Shown: positions 36,493 through 48,900 of the stretch, piece after piece | How the letters are laid out: every line of letters starts with the position of its first letter | Position numbering within the stretch: the first letter of the stretch is position 1 | Origin: Agelaius tricolor | Taxonomy: Eukaryota > Chordata > Aves > Passeriformes > Icteridae | Assembly: GCA_023055355.1 (NCBI GenBank) | Contig: JALJCS010000004.1 | Location: 20,610,244 to 20,674,243 of the forward strand | DNA: 64,000 bases | Reading direction: 5' to 3' | Translations under genes and position numbers: made by a program | Notes under the pieces: model-generated | Told to the model about the DNA's origin: nothing | The model's database searches: none | What the model saw: the letters and a program-made list of their open reading frames with translations, nothing else

Positions 36493-37186
36493 GCCTCTGC
36501 TCCAAGCAGTCCTCACCACATTCATCTGTTTCAATTGCACCGTTCATCTCAAAGAACTAAAGGGTGCATTTTAAGTGATGTCTTAAATATGGTTTTAAAC
36601 AGCACAGCACTGCAGGCTGTGAAGCAGCACAAACATCCCTTGGAGGTCAGTCAATGGGCAGGTATGGACCATGCATAACTAGCCAAAATAAGTCATAGAT
36701 CATTTTTTTGTGTCTCAGTTGCTAATGCTACTAAGACATGAAAATGTAGCAATTAGAGTTAATAATGGTGAATGAGGACTAGCCTTTTGCCCATCAAAGT
36801 ATGTAAATTCATTTTACCTGCCTGGACTGTTGCAGGTTGGCAAGATTCCAGCAACTGCAACACAGGAAGAGCAGACCTGCATAGTGGAAGTGGTGATGCA
36901 AGGGCCACTGACTATGTGCTTGGGAGATTTTCCTTGGACGAGGTGTCAAGGAATGGCTGGACTGCATTAGTTGGCTTCCTGGAATGCATTTGCTGGTCCA
37001 GCTTTTCTCCAAAAGCAACCATTTGGTGACCTCTGGGACTGCTCTTGCCATGGTGAATCAATGGATGGGAAGTGGCAGTGCTCTCCTGACCCTACCTAAA
37101 GCACTAATATGAAAGACACCAAAATGTTCAGCTTAACGGGAGTTGAGCATATGGTCCCAAGGGCAGAGGGGTTCCTGCCTCACAGG

Positions 37187-37245
37187 AATCCCTGCTCCAC
37201 CCTGTCTCCCACCAGCAATCCCTGCTCCACCCTGTCCCCCATCAC
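37187..37245. repeat. Tandem duplication of a unit of about 30 bp
   Basis: Both copies begin AATCCCTGCTCCACCCTGTC. They continue as TCCCACCAGC (37207-37216) and CCCCATCAC (37237-37245). A local pyrimidine-rich duplication with few differences, so probably recent. Confidence 0.8.
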
Positions 37246-40200
37246 ATCCTAACATTCACATGTTGAAGAGCCCATCCCCACAGCCCTGTGGATAACTCTT
37301 TTGCCCTTGGTGAAAAATAGTGACATTTGTTTCACAACTGCCTGTTTCTATACGTGTGCAGCCTCCTCCTTATCTCTGAGGCATTTTTGAAATTCCCAGC
37401 ATTGAACCCTGCTCTCTTGCTCTCCCAGGCATCTCACATAACTCTGTGCTTCCTTGCCATGCAGTGCTGAGCACTAGTTACTGTTTGTCTGAGGGAACGT
37501 CCAGAGCAACCTTAATATTCTGTCTGGAAAGCAGCTGCTGGTCTCAGCAATTGTCCTAAGGAATGCTTTATAGTTGATCTGCATCCTGATGTGTCTAATA
37601 TTACTGAGGACAGGATAAGTCAGATCTGTATGTCTCTGTATAATACCGTATTGTGAGAGACTTGCACCTTTTCTGCTGCTGCAGACAGAAAGTGCATATT
37701 GCTGGAAAAGGCAAGCCGTTCAGTTAAGTTCACCAAATGTGTGTTTCAGTTTTAGGATGATATCAGATGTGCTTCAGAAAATTGAATATTTATGGGTTTG
37801 GGATATTTTTTACAGAGCTCTATTAAGGGATTAAAAATATTGGCATCATTAAAACAGGCAAGGAAACATTTTTTAGGCTGTCAAAAATCATTGCAGCCCC
37901 AGATAAATCCATTCTTGCTCTGCCCCAGACTGTTTTCCTGTAACTCAGGGACTTGTCAATGGAAGAGTTAACATGACAACTGGAGTGCAAGGGTGAAATT
38001 ATGAGCTGGTGTTTCACCTGTAAAAAGAACATAGACAAGCACATGTTGGGAATTAGTCCTTTAGTGAGTCTTACAATTCAAGTAGGACAGGGACTAGGCA
38101 CCTTGGAGTTTCCTACTAGCCCTTTGGATTTGTGATGGCGCTAGTGAGGTAAATATAGACACACTGAGTCACATCAGTTAAAATCCAAGCCTAAAGTTTA
38201 AAAATTGACCAAGAGCTTTAGAAAGAAGTTTTCTATTTTTCTATTATTTTCAACATTGTATTGTCAAAAATACTTGATTAATTTTTGCTTGCTTTTCATG
38301 ATTGTTCTTCATAATGAGAATCTCTTTTAAAGAAGAAAAGGTTGTAAAGGGCAAAATAACTGACTTATGTGATAGCCTAGCACCTTTGTCTTCCATAACA
38401 TTATGCTTGTAAAAATCTGCTTTATGTTGTATCTATGCTGGGACAAGCCCGTGCAGAAGTTTGTAAGGAAAAATGGTGGAGAAGAATACTCTATATAGGA
38501 AAACTGGAATGTAGAGACTGTTAGACTGGATTATATCCATCATTCATCTAATCTAGCATCCCACATCTGAGAGCTGTCAGAGCCAGATGCTTCAGACAAA
38601 AGTGCAAGAAACTTTCAGACATGGGATTGTCTTGATTACTGATAGTTACAGTTTTGCTAAAGCTCTGAATAGTATGTTTTAATACTTCTTCCAAAATGCT
38701 TGTCCTTGATGTTTTCAAGGTTTATACAAACATCTAGCCCTTACTGGTGACCTTAGGGTCTGCTTATGGGAACAAATCCCAAGGTTCAATTCCATCTTGC
38801 ATGAAACTTTTTTTCTGTACCATTCTGATCATTCTGTTTCATATAAACCTTCTTGTGAGGGAAGATAAAGAACAGAAGCTCTTTACATAATTTCTTCCTA
38901 TGAGCCAGTGCTCCATGTGCATTTTATACTGCCCTGCTTTTTGTCACAGCTATGAGATGAAAACTCTGAACCTTAAAACTAGAAGAAAAAGAAAAGATTC
39001 AGGATGGCAAAATTGGTCCTATTTTTCCTGGGTTGAACTATTTGAAGCAGAGAAATATTTAAGTATGCTTGTAGAATAAAATTTAAATCTGTAAAAGTGA
39101 ATAACAAAAAGTGAGTCTTTTCTCAGTAGCAGTTTATAAAATGAGGAACAATTGTTTTTCCCATTTGAGAATCTGACAATGCAGTAAACATCTTGTTGAT
39201 TGGAACTTGATAGCAATAACTTTTTGTTTCAGATTTGCTTCATATGTAAAAAATGCAAGAGGATTTGACTTTGGAGGGGAGAACAGTTGCTGTAGACCAG
39301 AATGTTTGATGTTTGGTTAAAAGAAATGTTAGTATTGTGTTTTTCACTTTATTTCTGAATAAAAAATGTTTAGGAGGGGGAAGCAAAACCACTGCATATA
39401 CTTTTTATGTGCTTGGAAGTCGCTTAACCTGCCCTAGCCAAATGGCTTAGAGAATGGAAGAGAGTGAAGGGAGAATGAGATGTGTGTGGAAGTTTTCACA
39501 TAGCAGAAGTGTTCTTGATATACTTGCAGATTATTTCTAGAGCATCCAGATGTTTAAAATACAGTTGTATGAGGAATTCTCACTGCCACATACAGTTAAA
39601 TTATAGTGCTTACAACTCTTGTGGTTTGAAAATGTGTTTTTGTTGTTTCAGGAGGAGGAAGAGAGAATGGAGATTTTTGTTTTTGGCAGGATTCCTTTAT
39701 AGAGAATAGAAGAACAGAGCAACTAGGAAAAGTAACAAAATAAAAGCAGTCAACAAGAAGGGAGTGAATAAATAAAAACGCAGATACTTTCCTTTTTTTT
39801 AATCTTATTTTTTCTTGAAATTATGTCAACTATAGTAAACTTTTCACTAGTTTTGCAAACAGCTCAGTAAAACTCAAGCTGTTTAGATGGATCTGCATTA
39901 GTTTGGGAAGTCAAACTATCAACAGTTTGTTGTTAACACTTTGTTGAATATGAAGGGTAATTTGAATGGTACATACTCCCAAGGGCACTAGCTGCATCCT
40001 GGACTGAGTAGTGAAGCCATCTAGGCATATGACAACACTGCTTTTTGAAACAGGAAAGGGACATCTCTAAAGGTGCTGAGCATCAGATATGAGAAAGAAA
40101 GGACCTTTAAAATCTGGAAATTGAATTGCACTCCTAGAAGCCTGTAATTATTTTTCTCCATGTTGTTTATACTTGTGTGAAGCAAAGTTCCACACATTTT

Positions 40201-41845
40201 TATTGCCTTTATTTCAGCTTAGGCTTTACTTGATCACAGACAGCTTGGATTTCATTCAAGTATGGATATTTAGAGGGAGACAAAAATATTTCTTGTCCAG
40301 ATTCTACTGACACATGCAATATTCAGCAATGCTATCGTGAGCATATAACAAGTGGAAATCAAGAAAGAGTCCTGATTTCAATGTTAAAAGCCCATGTCAG
40401 CCCCTCTAAGAAAGTAGGTAAAAAATATACTACTTCATACCCCTTCCCTCAAGTTATTATTGTATTAAACCACCTTTAGCTGCCGTGAGCATTCATATTA
40501 AAAAATGGAAATGTTAACAATATGGTAAGTAATTGTGTCAGGGGGGAGGAAGAATATTTTAAATGAAGTGAATAGTTAACTTCATTTTTGCACACCGTGG
40601 AAAGGATATATAAATTGTTTTGACATGTCCAGATGCTTGTTTTAGAATCACAGTCTTTCCAGACATTACTCAATCCACCTGACATTGGAGAAGTAGGATT
40701 TGTCACTAGTTCCTGACATAATGTGTTTTCATGCTGAATTCAGAAAGTCTTAACTCTATTAATGTTGAGTCATTCATGCTAAAAATATATTTTTTTTCCA
40801 CAGTCCAATCTATTCCAATAGACATTACTCGAGGGAGAATGTGCAACCTGATATGAATGGAAGAAGTTGGGAGTGGAGCCATTAAGAGGTCCCTCCATCA
40901 GTAATTTTTAACCACTCTGCCTTGAGGAGAACCTTATTGTTTCAGACATTTACAGTTCTGTCATTGTTAAGAAGCAATTTTCCATGCTGGTTTATGGGAC
41001 TTCATTAGAGGTTATTAGTGAGTAAAGATTGTATTCCTGCTTTCCTTCAAAACTGCACATGTGCTCTTTTAACAAGTTGTATTTAAAGTGATTTAGGTCA
41101 GATCCATTTAAGGTAATTTTTTATTTCCAGGAAGTCAGATCTTGTCTCACTATGGAAAAGCTTTCCTTAGTTTTGCTACAAAGTCACAGGGAAGCTGAGG
41201 CTGTCCCTGTGCCAGTAGAAGGGTTTGGGCAAGACCATCACCATATGTGATCTAACACTGGCACAGGAGGGTTATTGCCTGCAGACAATAAGAGTCTTCT
41301 CCCAATTAGTAAAAGAAGGTCTCATCTGCCTCTTCATTGCCAGATGGTTCACAGCCAACATCACCAGAATATTGCACATATTGGTTTATTGACTAATTCT
41401 AATTTATGAACTCTTTGCTGGTGACTGTGTGTCATCACCTCTATCCCCTGTTGTTCCCTGAAAAAAAGCTCTCTGCTCAAGGTTGGTCTGCCTCTATCAC
41501 ATGACATCACAATATCAGTGTTGCAGTCATAGTTTTAACTACAGTTAGATCAGGCTGAGGTAAGCCCTGGATTTCATTTTATCTCCTAACATGAAACTCT
41601 ATTCTGCTTTTTATTTACACTCATTTGGGCCTACTATGCCCATTTCTTAGTGAAGGGAGACGTAAAAATACACCATGTTCATTAAAAAATCCATTACTTA
41701 TCAACAAAAGATATTGACCTCTGAGGTGAGTCAGTGGAACTGTTGATTTGAGTGACTCTTGCTGTAAGATCCTAATGCTTGGGTGGATTTTACATCCCTT
41801 CTGATGGTTAGCAAGAGCACTCTGTGAATGTATTGATACTGAAAT

Positions 41846-42426
41846 TGGTTGGATAGAAACTTTCAAACTGAGTTTTGCATATTAGAAAGCAGGCATTCTT
41901 TATTGCAACATGCTGGAATATGCTGGAAGGAAGATCCTTCCCCTAATCAATTGTGCCGAGTGTGAGGTAAACAGAGTTTTATACTACACACTGATTACAT
42001 ACTCATTAGCTATGCCCACTTCCTTCATCTTATTTGACATAGTTGCACCCCTTATTGGAAGTCCTTTTATGATTCTTTTGGATCTATCTTTAATGTCCAG
42101 TGTCCTTTTTAGGTGTCTGTTCCTCAACCCCTGCATCTGAGTATGCTCAATATCATTGTTTTGTATAATTTTTGCTTTGTCAGCTTTGCAGAGCTGAGCT
42201 GGCACCCTGCTTGTGTTTTGCATGGCTTCTGTTTCCCTAAGTTACATCCTTCATCTATTTCTCCAAGGCTGTACTGTTCTGTTCACTGTCCTTGATAAGA
42301 GTAAAGTGTTGTTCTGTTTTAGTATCCTTATCAAATGAATAAAATGCTGTTCTGTTCCAGTCTTCTTATCAGTATGAGCATGTAGGAAGAGGTATAGGAT
42401 TTCCCTCAAACAACTAAATCACTGTA
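41846..42426 (-). mobile_element. Solo LTR of an endogenous retrovirus (minus strand)
   Basis: On the minus strand the order is a U3 with repeated enhancer-like units (complement of 42275-42370), a TATA box TATAAAA (complement of 41977-41983), and about 75 bp later an AATAAA polyadenylation signal (complement of 41899-41904). A short U5 ends in CCAACCA at 41846. GAAAT at 41841-41845 and GAAAT at 42427-42431 form an exact 5-bp target duplication. The U3 end reads TACAGTGA where TG would be expected, so one base of the terminal dinucleotide seems mutated. That leaves the outer edge somewhat uncertain. No retroviral genes flank it. The subfamily is not named. Confidence 0.7.
42275..42370 (-). 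promoter_or_regulatory. U3 enhancer-like triplicate with GATA-type cores
   Basis: TGTTCTGTT occurs three times (42275-42283, 42310-42318, 42348-42356), spaced 35 and 38 bp apart. Each copy is followed by a GATA-factor core: GATAAG on the plus strand at 42294-42299 and its complement CTTATC at 42327-42332 and 42365-42370. Repeated enhancer units are typical of retroviral U3 regions. Which factor would bind is inferred from the motif only. Confidence 0.6.
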
Positions 42427-42725
42427 GAAATGATTTATAATTAATTCAGTGTGAGGGTTTTGGCTTATTCAGACGTAGGACTATGAGAAGTCATTTTCTT
42501 TTCTTTATTTCTTCTTTTTGTCCCCCAAACAAAGAGACTTTAAAGTCACAAGTGATGAAATAAATGTACCCAACTTTCTTATCCTCCGCTCTCCTTGAAA
42601 AAAAGTGTTGCAAGGGCATTCTTCAGTATTTCACCTTTTCATGGCTTGACATCCCTTCCAGTTTAATCTCCTTGATCTTCATTTGATTTTACAGCCACTT
42701 CCTGCTGAGGCAAAGAAAGGATCCC

Positions 42726-42870
42726 TTCCCTTCCCTTCCCTTCCCTTCCCTTCCCTTCCCTTCCCTTCCCTTCCCTTCCCTTCCCTTCCCTTCCCTTCCC
42801 TTCCCTTCCCTTCCCTTCCCTTCCCTTCCCTTCCCTTCCCTTCCCTTCCCTTCCCTTCCCTTCCCTTCCC
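42726..42870. repeat. Pure pentanucleotide microsatellite (TTCCC)29
   Basis: Twenty-nine perfect TTCCC units without interruption, 145 bases, preceded by a partial unit. One strand is all pyrimidine and the other all purine (GGGAA). Because 5 is not a multiple of 3 and the unit makes no stop codon, all frames stay open. This produces spurious open frames on both strands, such as one at 42663-43055 rich in R-E-G-K-G. True copy number may differ, since such arrays vary and are hard to assemble. Confidence 0.98.
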
Positions 42871-45800
42871 TGAAAGTATTTCCTGTTTTGTTTTGTTGGT
42901 TTTCTCTTGTTTTCTGTTTTTTTTTTTTTAACCAGGAGATCAGAATTCCTGTGCTCTTGTAGACCTAGCTGCTCGGCCCAGCTTCCACTTGCTGTGTCTG
43001 CTATGCACCAAACCACCTTCTGTGCTGCCAAATCAACAAGGCCTGCATGCCCCACACCTGGGCAAAGATGGGCTTAGAACCAACAACAGCAGCAGCAGAA
43101 AAGCAGACAACTTTGCCTGATGTGCTTCTGGAGATCACCATTCCCTTGGGCTGTGGGGGAATGTTTTGTGGTTACTGTTACACAGTAGTCTGGTGGCCAG
43201 CCCTCGCCCTCTTTACTATGTGCCAGTCTGGCTGGGGCACTCTGTCCTGAGCTGAGGTGTCACCCTCAGGCTTGGGAGCTCAGAGGGACCTCTGCAAAGC
43301 ATGATGGAGAAAAAGGGCTGCTTGAAGCAGAGCTTCATGTTAATGGCAAAACAATTCCAAATGTGTGTGGGGTGTTTGCCGTTTGTTTTCTTTTTTGTTA
43401 CTGCAACTTCTTTACAGCTTTTCCACAGTCAGCTTTGCAGCTGCCAGCAGTTTTTCAAGTGAAATGCTTCTGATTATGGTCAGTGTCAGCAAATACAGTG
43501 TCTGCAGCCTGTCTGTAGTGTTTCCAAAAATGTGTTGGACAGAGGACTAATGGGTCAAAAATACTTCCTGAAGTTGTGATGGTAGGGAGGGCTACAGATG
43601 GTCTATCATGAGATGCTGAAATGAACCATTCACTGAGTGGTGGGTGAAAGGAGGGTCTGATAAAGGTGTTGCTGTAAAGGAGAGCTCATGTTAGATAGCC
43701 ACCATGATGTTTTGCAGAGCTGAAACTCCCCTGCATTTTGTTCCCATTGTGGTTTTTGACTAGGCAGGTGGATATGCCAGTGCCTGCTGAGACTTGGGAA
43801 TGGGGAGGGCAGAAAAGGGACCACTGGTCCCTTCCCAGAGAGATTAGGATCTAAATCCTTGCTCTACCAAGGACATTTCTTCATCAGTGATGTCTCAGCA
43901 GATCCTGAGACTGAATGAAAGTACAGGTGTGAACAAATATTGATTTGCACAGTTACATTAGCTGCTGTTTAGCCATGGTTCAGGACCCACACACAAAAAA
44001 GCAGGCTGTAATCCACCCACCTGGGTGTCTAATGCCAGCATGACCAGACAAAATGTTGGGACAGAGTTGGCTAATATAGGATGGAGACAGAGCATTCAGG
44101 AGGAGCAGAGCATCAATAAGCGAGTAGGAGAAGGGAAGGATCACAGGACCAGAGGGGGGTGACAGTGCAAAAGGGGACAGGAGGTATGGATCAGCCTCTG
44201 TGGGAGAAGAGGTGCAGGCTTGCACATGTGGAATGACAGAGCACAGAGCATGTGGATTCCTCTGGGAGACCTGAACTATTCTGAAGCCAGGTCCTGAGTT
44301 CCACATCCTTTACTATGCTACACCTTATTATACCCTGGTGTTCAATCCCTATGTGGCATTTAACCTGTGGATCTCAAAGCAAGGCCTTGAATGAAGTACT
44401 GAGGTCCAATTCTCCAAAAAGGATGAAAGGAGAATAAACAGCACACCTCCAGAGCAGAGCTAAGGTTCAGCCTCCAGCCACCCACTGCCTGAGACACACT
44501 TAGGCACAGCTCTGTGGCTGTGGTGATTAAGGGCCCCAGGAACAGCCCTCAGAGCTGTAACCATTTGATTCTTGTACTTGTTTCCTGTTCCTCCTGCTCT
44601 GCTGGCATTTGTTCTTGGACAGAACTGGAAGCAGAGTGTTGGGCTTGTTCAGTACATATGTAGGAACTCTGTCCTTGGGTATTGGTACTCTGATTTAACT
44701 ACAGTCAGAGAGGAGACAAATGCACAGCTGCCATCAGCTTAAGGAGGTCTCCTGCTTGCCATGTGTATCTCCTGAAGTCCTGCCCTGGTGCACACCATGA
44801 GACTGAGGGGGGCCAGGCACAAGGAATCTCACTCATCATGTCCACCAGTGACACTGGGACAGTGGAAACCTTGTTTTCAGTGCAATCTCCATCTCTGGGA
44901 AGATATTTGACATGAAATAGCTGTTTTTCCCATCTGTTAAGGAAACTTACCAGTCTGACCATCTAGGAGCCGCTCTGGCAGTCGCAGTGTCGCAGTGCCA
45001 CCACCACAGACTGTCACTGCTGAGATTGCAGCCCCTTCAGAGCCGGCAGCTCCAGTGAACCCACAGGAGCCCCACATGACTCCCTGCACACCCCACTCTC
45101 ACAAAATCAGACCAGGTTTCCCTTGGCACGGTCTCAGATGTCTCATTCCACAAAGCCATTTATTCACAGTGCAGTAATTCAGAGACAGTTCAAGCTGGTG
45201 CCTCCGAGGACAACCCACAGGAAAGGAGCCCCATAGATTTTATACTGCAACAGTCCAACCATGGAAAGTCTCAGATCTTCCTCCTGAGTTTCAACTTCTG
45301 CTGTGTCTCTGAGTGTCTGGTCATCTGATGGGTATCACAGGTCCCGGTTCCCTTTGTCATACAAAGAATTGTCACCAGTTCACAGCTTTTGCCTCAGGAT
45401 CAATCTGCACCTTTCTGCTGCAGCTGCACACTGATATATCTGCACTATATGTATTCCTCTACACCACCAAAGAAAACAAAAGTGTGAAGCAAAACGTGGG
45501 AGCTTCCATCCTCTTAACTATCATGGGCAGGGCATTCAGACACACATGAAAAACCACCTCTAGTCCATCCACTACAGCTACTTCAACACATCATGTGTGT
45601 ACACTTTTCTTCTATCACCTACCTAGCTGTATTTATTTCTGCCTGATGATATGCTGCTGTGTCTCCCAGGTGTGCTGGAAGCTGCAAACAATGTAAAAAA
45701 GAAGGGGATTCAGTGAAGAATTGTCCTCCTACCCATGCGCATACTTTCTTTCTCCTCTAGCTCTCATATGGCTTCAAGAAAGCCCCTCCAGTGGTAGCTT

Positions 45801-45903
45801 CCTCCATTCTCTTTTTCTTTTATTATTACTTCCTGGAGATTTGAAGGGACAAAGTGATGATTGTCAGCATTGGTCAGCATAGGGCAAGTAAGACTCAAAA
45901 AAC

Positions 45904-45906
<3 letters not shown>

Positions 45907-45948
<42 letters not shown>
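45907..45948. repeat. Microsatellite (TA)21
   Basis: Twenty-one uninterrupted TA units between CCCC and GGAAT. Confidence 0.97.
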
Positions 45949-45950
<2 letters not shown>

Positions 45951-48900
45951 AATAAAAAAATCCTAATCCCAATCCTAATTATTTGGAAGGTGGATTAGGA
46001 TAATTTTTTTTTTTTCTAGAAGATGATTTTGTCCTGAAGGAGCTTGTACAACATATGTATGAGAAGGTAGTGGGCAGCACCTTTGTTATCCTTCAGTTAC
46101 AAATAAGAACTGGAGAAGCAGCAAAAGTCACCCAAGAAAGTGCTTTTACCTCACTGTCCTGAGGTCCTGTGTCAGCAGCTCCAAGGAAGGACTGCTCTAT
46201 CTTCCCATGCCAGCTGTTACCTGTACTTTCCCAGGCTAGGATTCCCTCCAGATCTGTGGACCATGGATATGTGTTGGCCTTGCTGATTGTAGTAAGGAGA
46301 CCTCTGTGACTGCACTGAATTACAGTTCCTCAAAGAGAGATAGGAGTCCCAGGGCCATGAACAATACCACCCTGATAGCTTCATATCCTCAAACACCTCC
46401 CTGCTCAAGAGATTCACGGTCTGGAATTCTAGATACATTACTCTCTGCTAGTCATCCCACTTTTTTCCTTCTTGTGCTGTCTGCTCCCACCCAACCAAAA
46501 TTAATCTCCCCAGTAGCAGGAACCTGAATCACTGTGAGGCAGTTAAGACACTCAGTTGCCCTTAGTAGAGTAAACCCCTCGGAAACATATGTAAGTAGAA
46601 GACAGCTACATGGCAGATGTTTATATATATGCACACATACACATATACACACACTCTCCCTCTTTCTAATGTCTTGACACGTGGAGAGCAGCTACACATG
46701 CAGCGCACTTTGTATTGTACATCAACTTCAAACGTAGCCCAAATCAACCATGGAAATGGCAGCAATTATGGTAAGCTGAAACCAAACAAACTACAGCAAC
46801 CTAATGGTTTCAATGGCAGTAAAAAAAAGTCCCTCGTCACCCAGCTGCAGGGGCTGATATGAAGACAAGCCTCAAGGCAGCTTATGGTTTCCGGCTGTCA
46901 TCAGCTATCAGCTTGGATACTTGATATATTGAATAATCAGTGTTTGAACTGATGGAAGTGACCTTAAAATGTACTGGGGAGGGGGGAATTTACCCAGTAT
47001 GCTGTGGGCAGTGGAAATTGTGGTTGGAATACATTTACATGTATTTAAATGTTTGTACTATGGGGTGGAAGGGTGGAATTGAAACACAGTGAAAACAAAT
47101 GCCTTAGTCACTAAAATGGTCAAATATGGAGATATATGAAGCCAGGGAAAGGGCTCTGTAGAAGACAACAGCAGTTTAAGGATGTATACATGTGGCAAGC
47201 TGTCCTTCTGAGGCCTGGATTTATTTACAGATGGCAAAACAAGTGATCGAGAAGCATGGGGGAAGGTCTTCAATAGGCAACTAAAAAATGGCATTGAAGT
47301 TGTCTGCTCAGAAGGGCTTTAACAACAAGGCCCTTGAGGAAGAGCCTTGCTTCCTCCTACCTTGGAGGGGATGTTAGAGACCTGCCTGACATGGTGATGG
47401 CAGGAAGGATGGCAGGATGGCCAGCTCCAGCAGCCTCCACATTTGTGCTGCTCAGTGCTTCAGCAAGGAAGATGAATATCTTTCACTGACCCTTCTCGAG
47501 ACCTCCCATGGGGTTAGGGTTGTGTGCAGAAAGTGTGAAGAGCCCCAGGGGTTGAAAGGAGGGAATTGGCTGGCTTTCCAGGCTCCCCCTGCATCTGTTA
47601 CAGGCATCCAGCTTTGAGGAACCTGACAGGAATGTGCTTGACTTTTTGCCAAGGTTTGTGTAAAATTGTATTCCTGAGTTGCTTTGTCCTTTTTAATTGG
47701 CCTTGTCACTAGCAAAAGTCAGGCTTTAGGGAGGAAAAATTAAACCCAGTGTGCAGATGTTACAGACGGGACAGTTAGCATGCAAGAGAAGCTTTTCTAG
47801 AATTGCAGATGCATGAAGCACCGAAAGCAGAGAGGTACCGGTTTTGGGTACCAGCTTTCATCATGCATCTCTACTCTCCTCTCCAACACTGCAGTTCTTT
47901 AATTGAAAAACGACCTCTTTGGAAATTTGGAACACAGACAGATTTTTTGCTAAGAGACCGCCACTCACTTATCCCTCTTGCTCTTTAATTTAGGTTAAAT
48001 TTAAAGGAAATAACTTGAGGTTTGGAAGCACATATCTCCAGGGAGCAGGTCAGTAGTATGGTATGGAATGAAGCCAATAGCTGTAGAGATCAACTACTTT
48101 GAATTGAAGAAGGTAAAGACAGGGAAACCAAACCAAACCTTTTCTATATGCATTGCTGGTGCTTTATTTTTGTACTACATTGTGTCTCACAGAGCACTGT
48201 GCAGCCACATAGAAGAGACCTAAGGTTAGCTGATAAATACAGCCAAGTTTTCAGCCTCATGGATATTCACTCAGCTGCCTACTGAGTGCCCTGCTACCTG
48301 TTTTAAACTCTGTGGTTTGGGGTATTATACTTCTCAGGCAAAACGGGGTCATGTTTCTCACATTTACCATGGGGCAGTAAGGTTGGTAAGCCTTTACCAA
48401 AGTACCATGGAATGGCTTGTACAGCATAAAGTTTGCACTTCTGCTTTCCCAAATGTAGCTTTTTCACATGCCTGGCTGCTCTGGCACACCACTCTAGAGA
48501 GACAAAAAGGTCTTCTTCATCAGGGTTGGTGGGGATGGTGAAGATAACCATGGTTTGTACCAGTACTGAGAGATACTCTGTCTTGCAGAGACACAAGGCT
48601 ACAACCTTTCTTTTTCCTTTGCTGCTCTCTCTCCACCATCATAAAAATGTTTCCTATCCTTACCTAGTGGTAACTTTAGAGTCTGTGATGTGGGGCAGGA
48701 AGGCTGAGAAATCAAAGTCCTCTTTAAATCCTCAAACCACAGCAGGAGCACCAGTGGAAAGCCACACTGCTCTTCTACTCCACTTCCCGCCTGACCAATC
48801 TTGGTTGGGGTTAAATATACAGCCCAGATTTTGCATTTCTCAGACACAGCCCTCTTTTAAGCAGGAGTGTCTTCACATTTCCAGCAGTGCTAGTGATTGA

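Larger units (their letters stand above)
33291..41840. other. Long non-coding stretch, no gene recognised
   Basis: About 8.5 kb with no recognisable exon. A plus-strand open frame at 35243-35665 (140 codons) has no familiar domain. A few short tandem duplications and one A run are listed separately. Confidence 0.55.

Noticed and set aside
42663..43055. 130-codon minus-strand open frame rich in R-E-G-K-G
   Set aside because: It is the translation of the pure TTCCC microsatellite, open in every frame.
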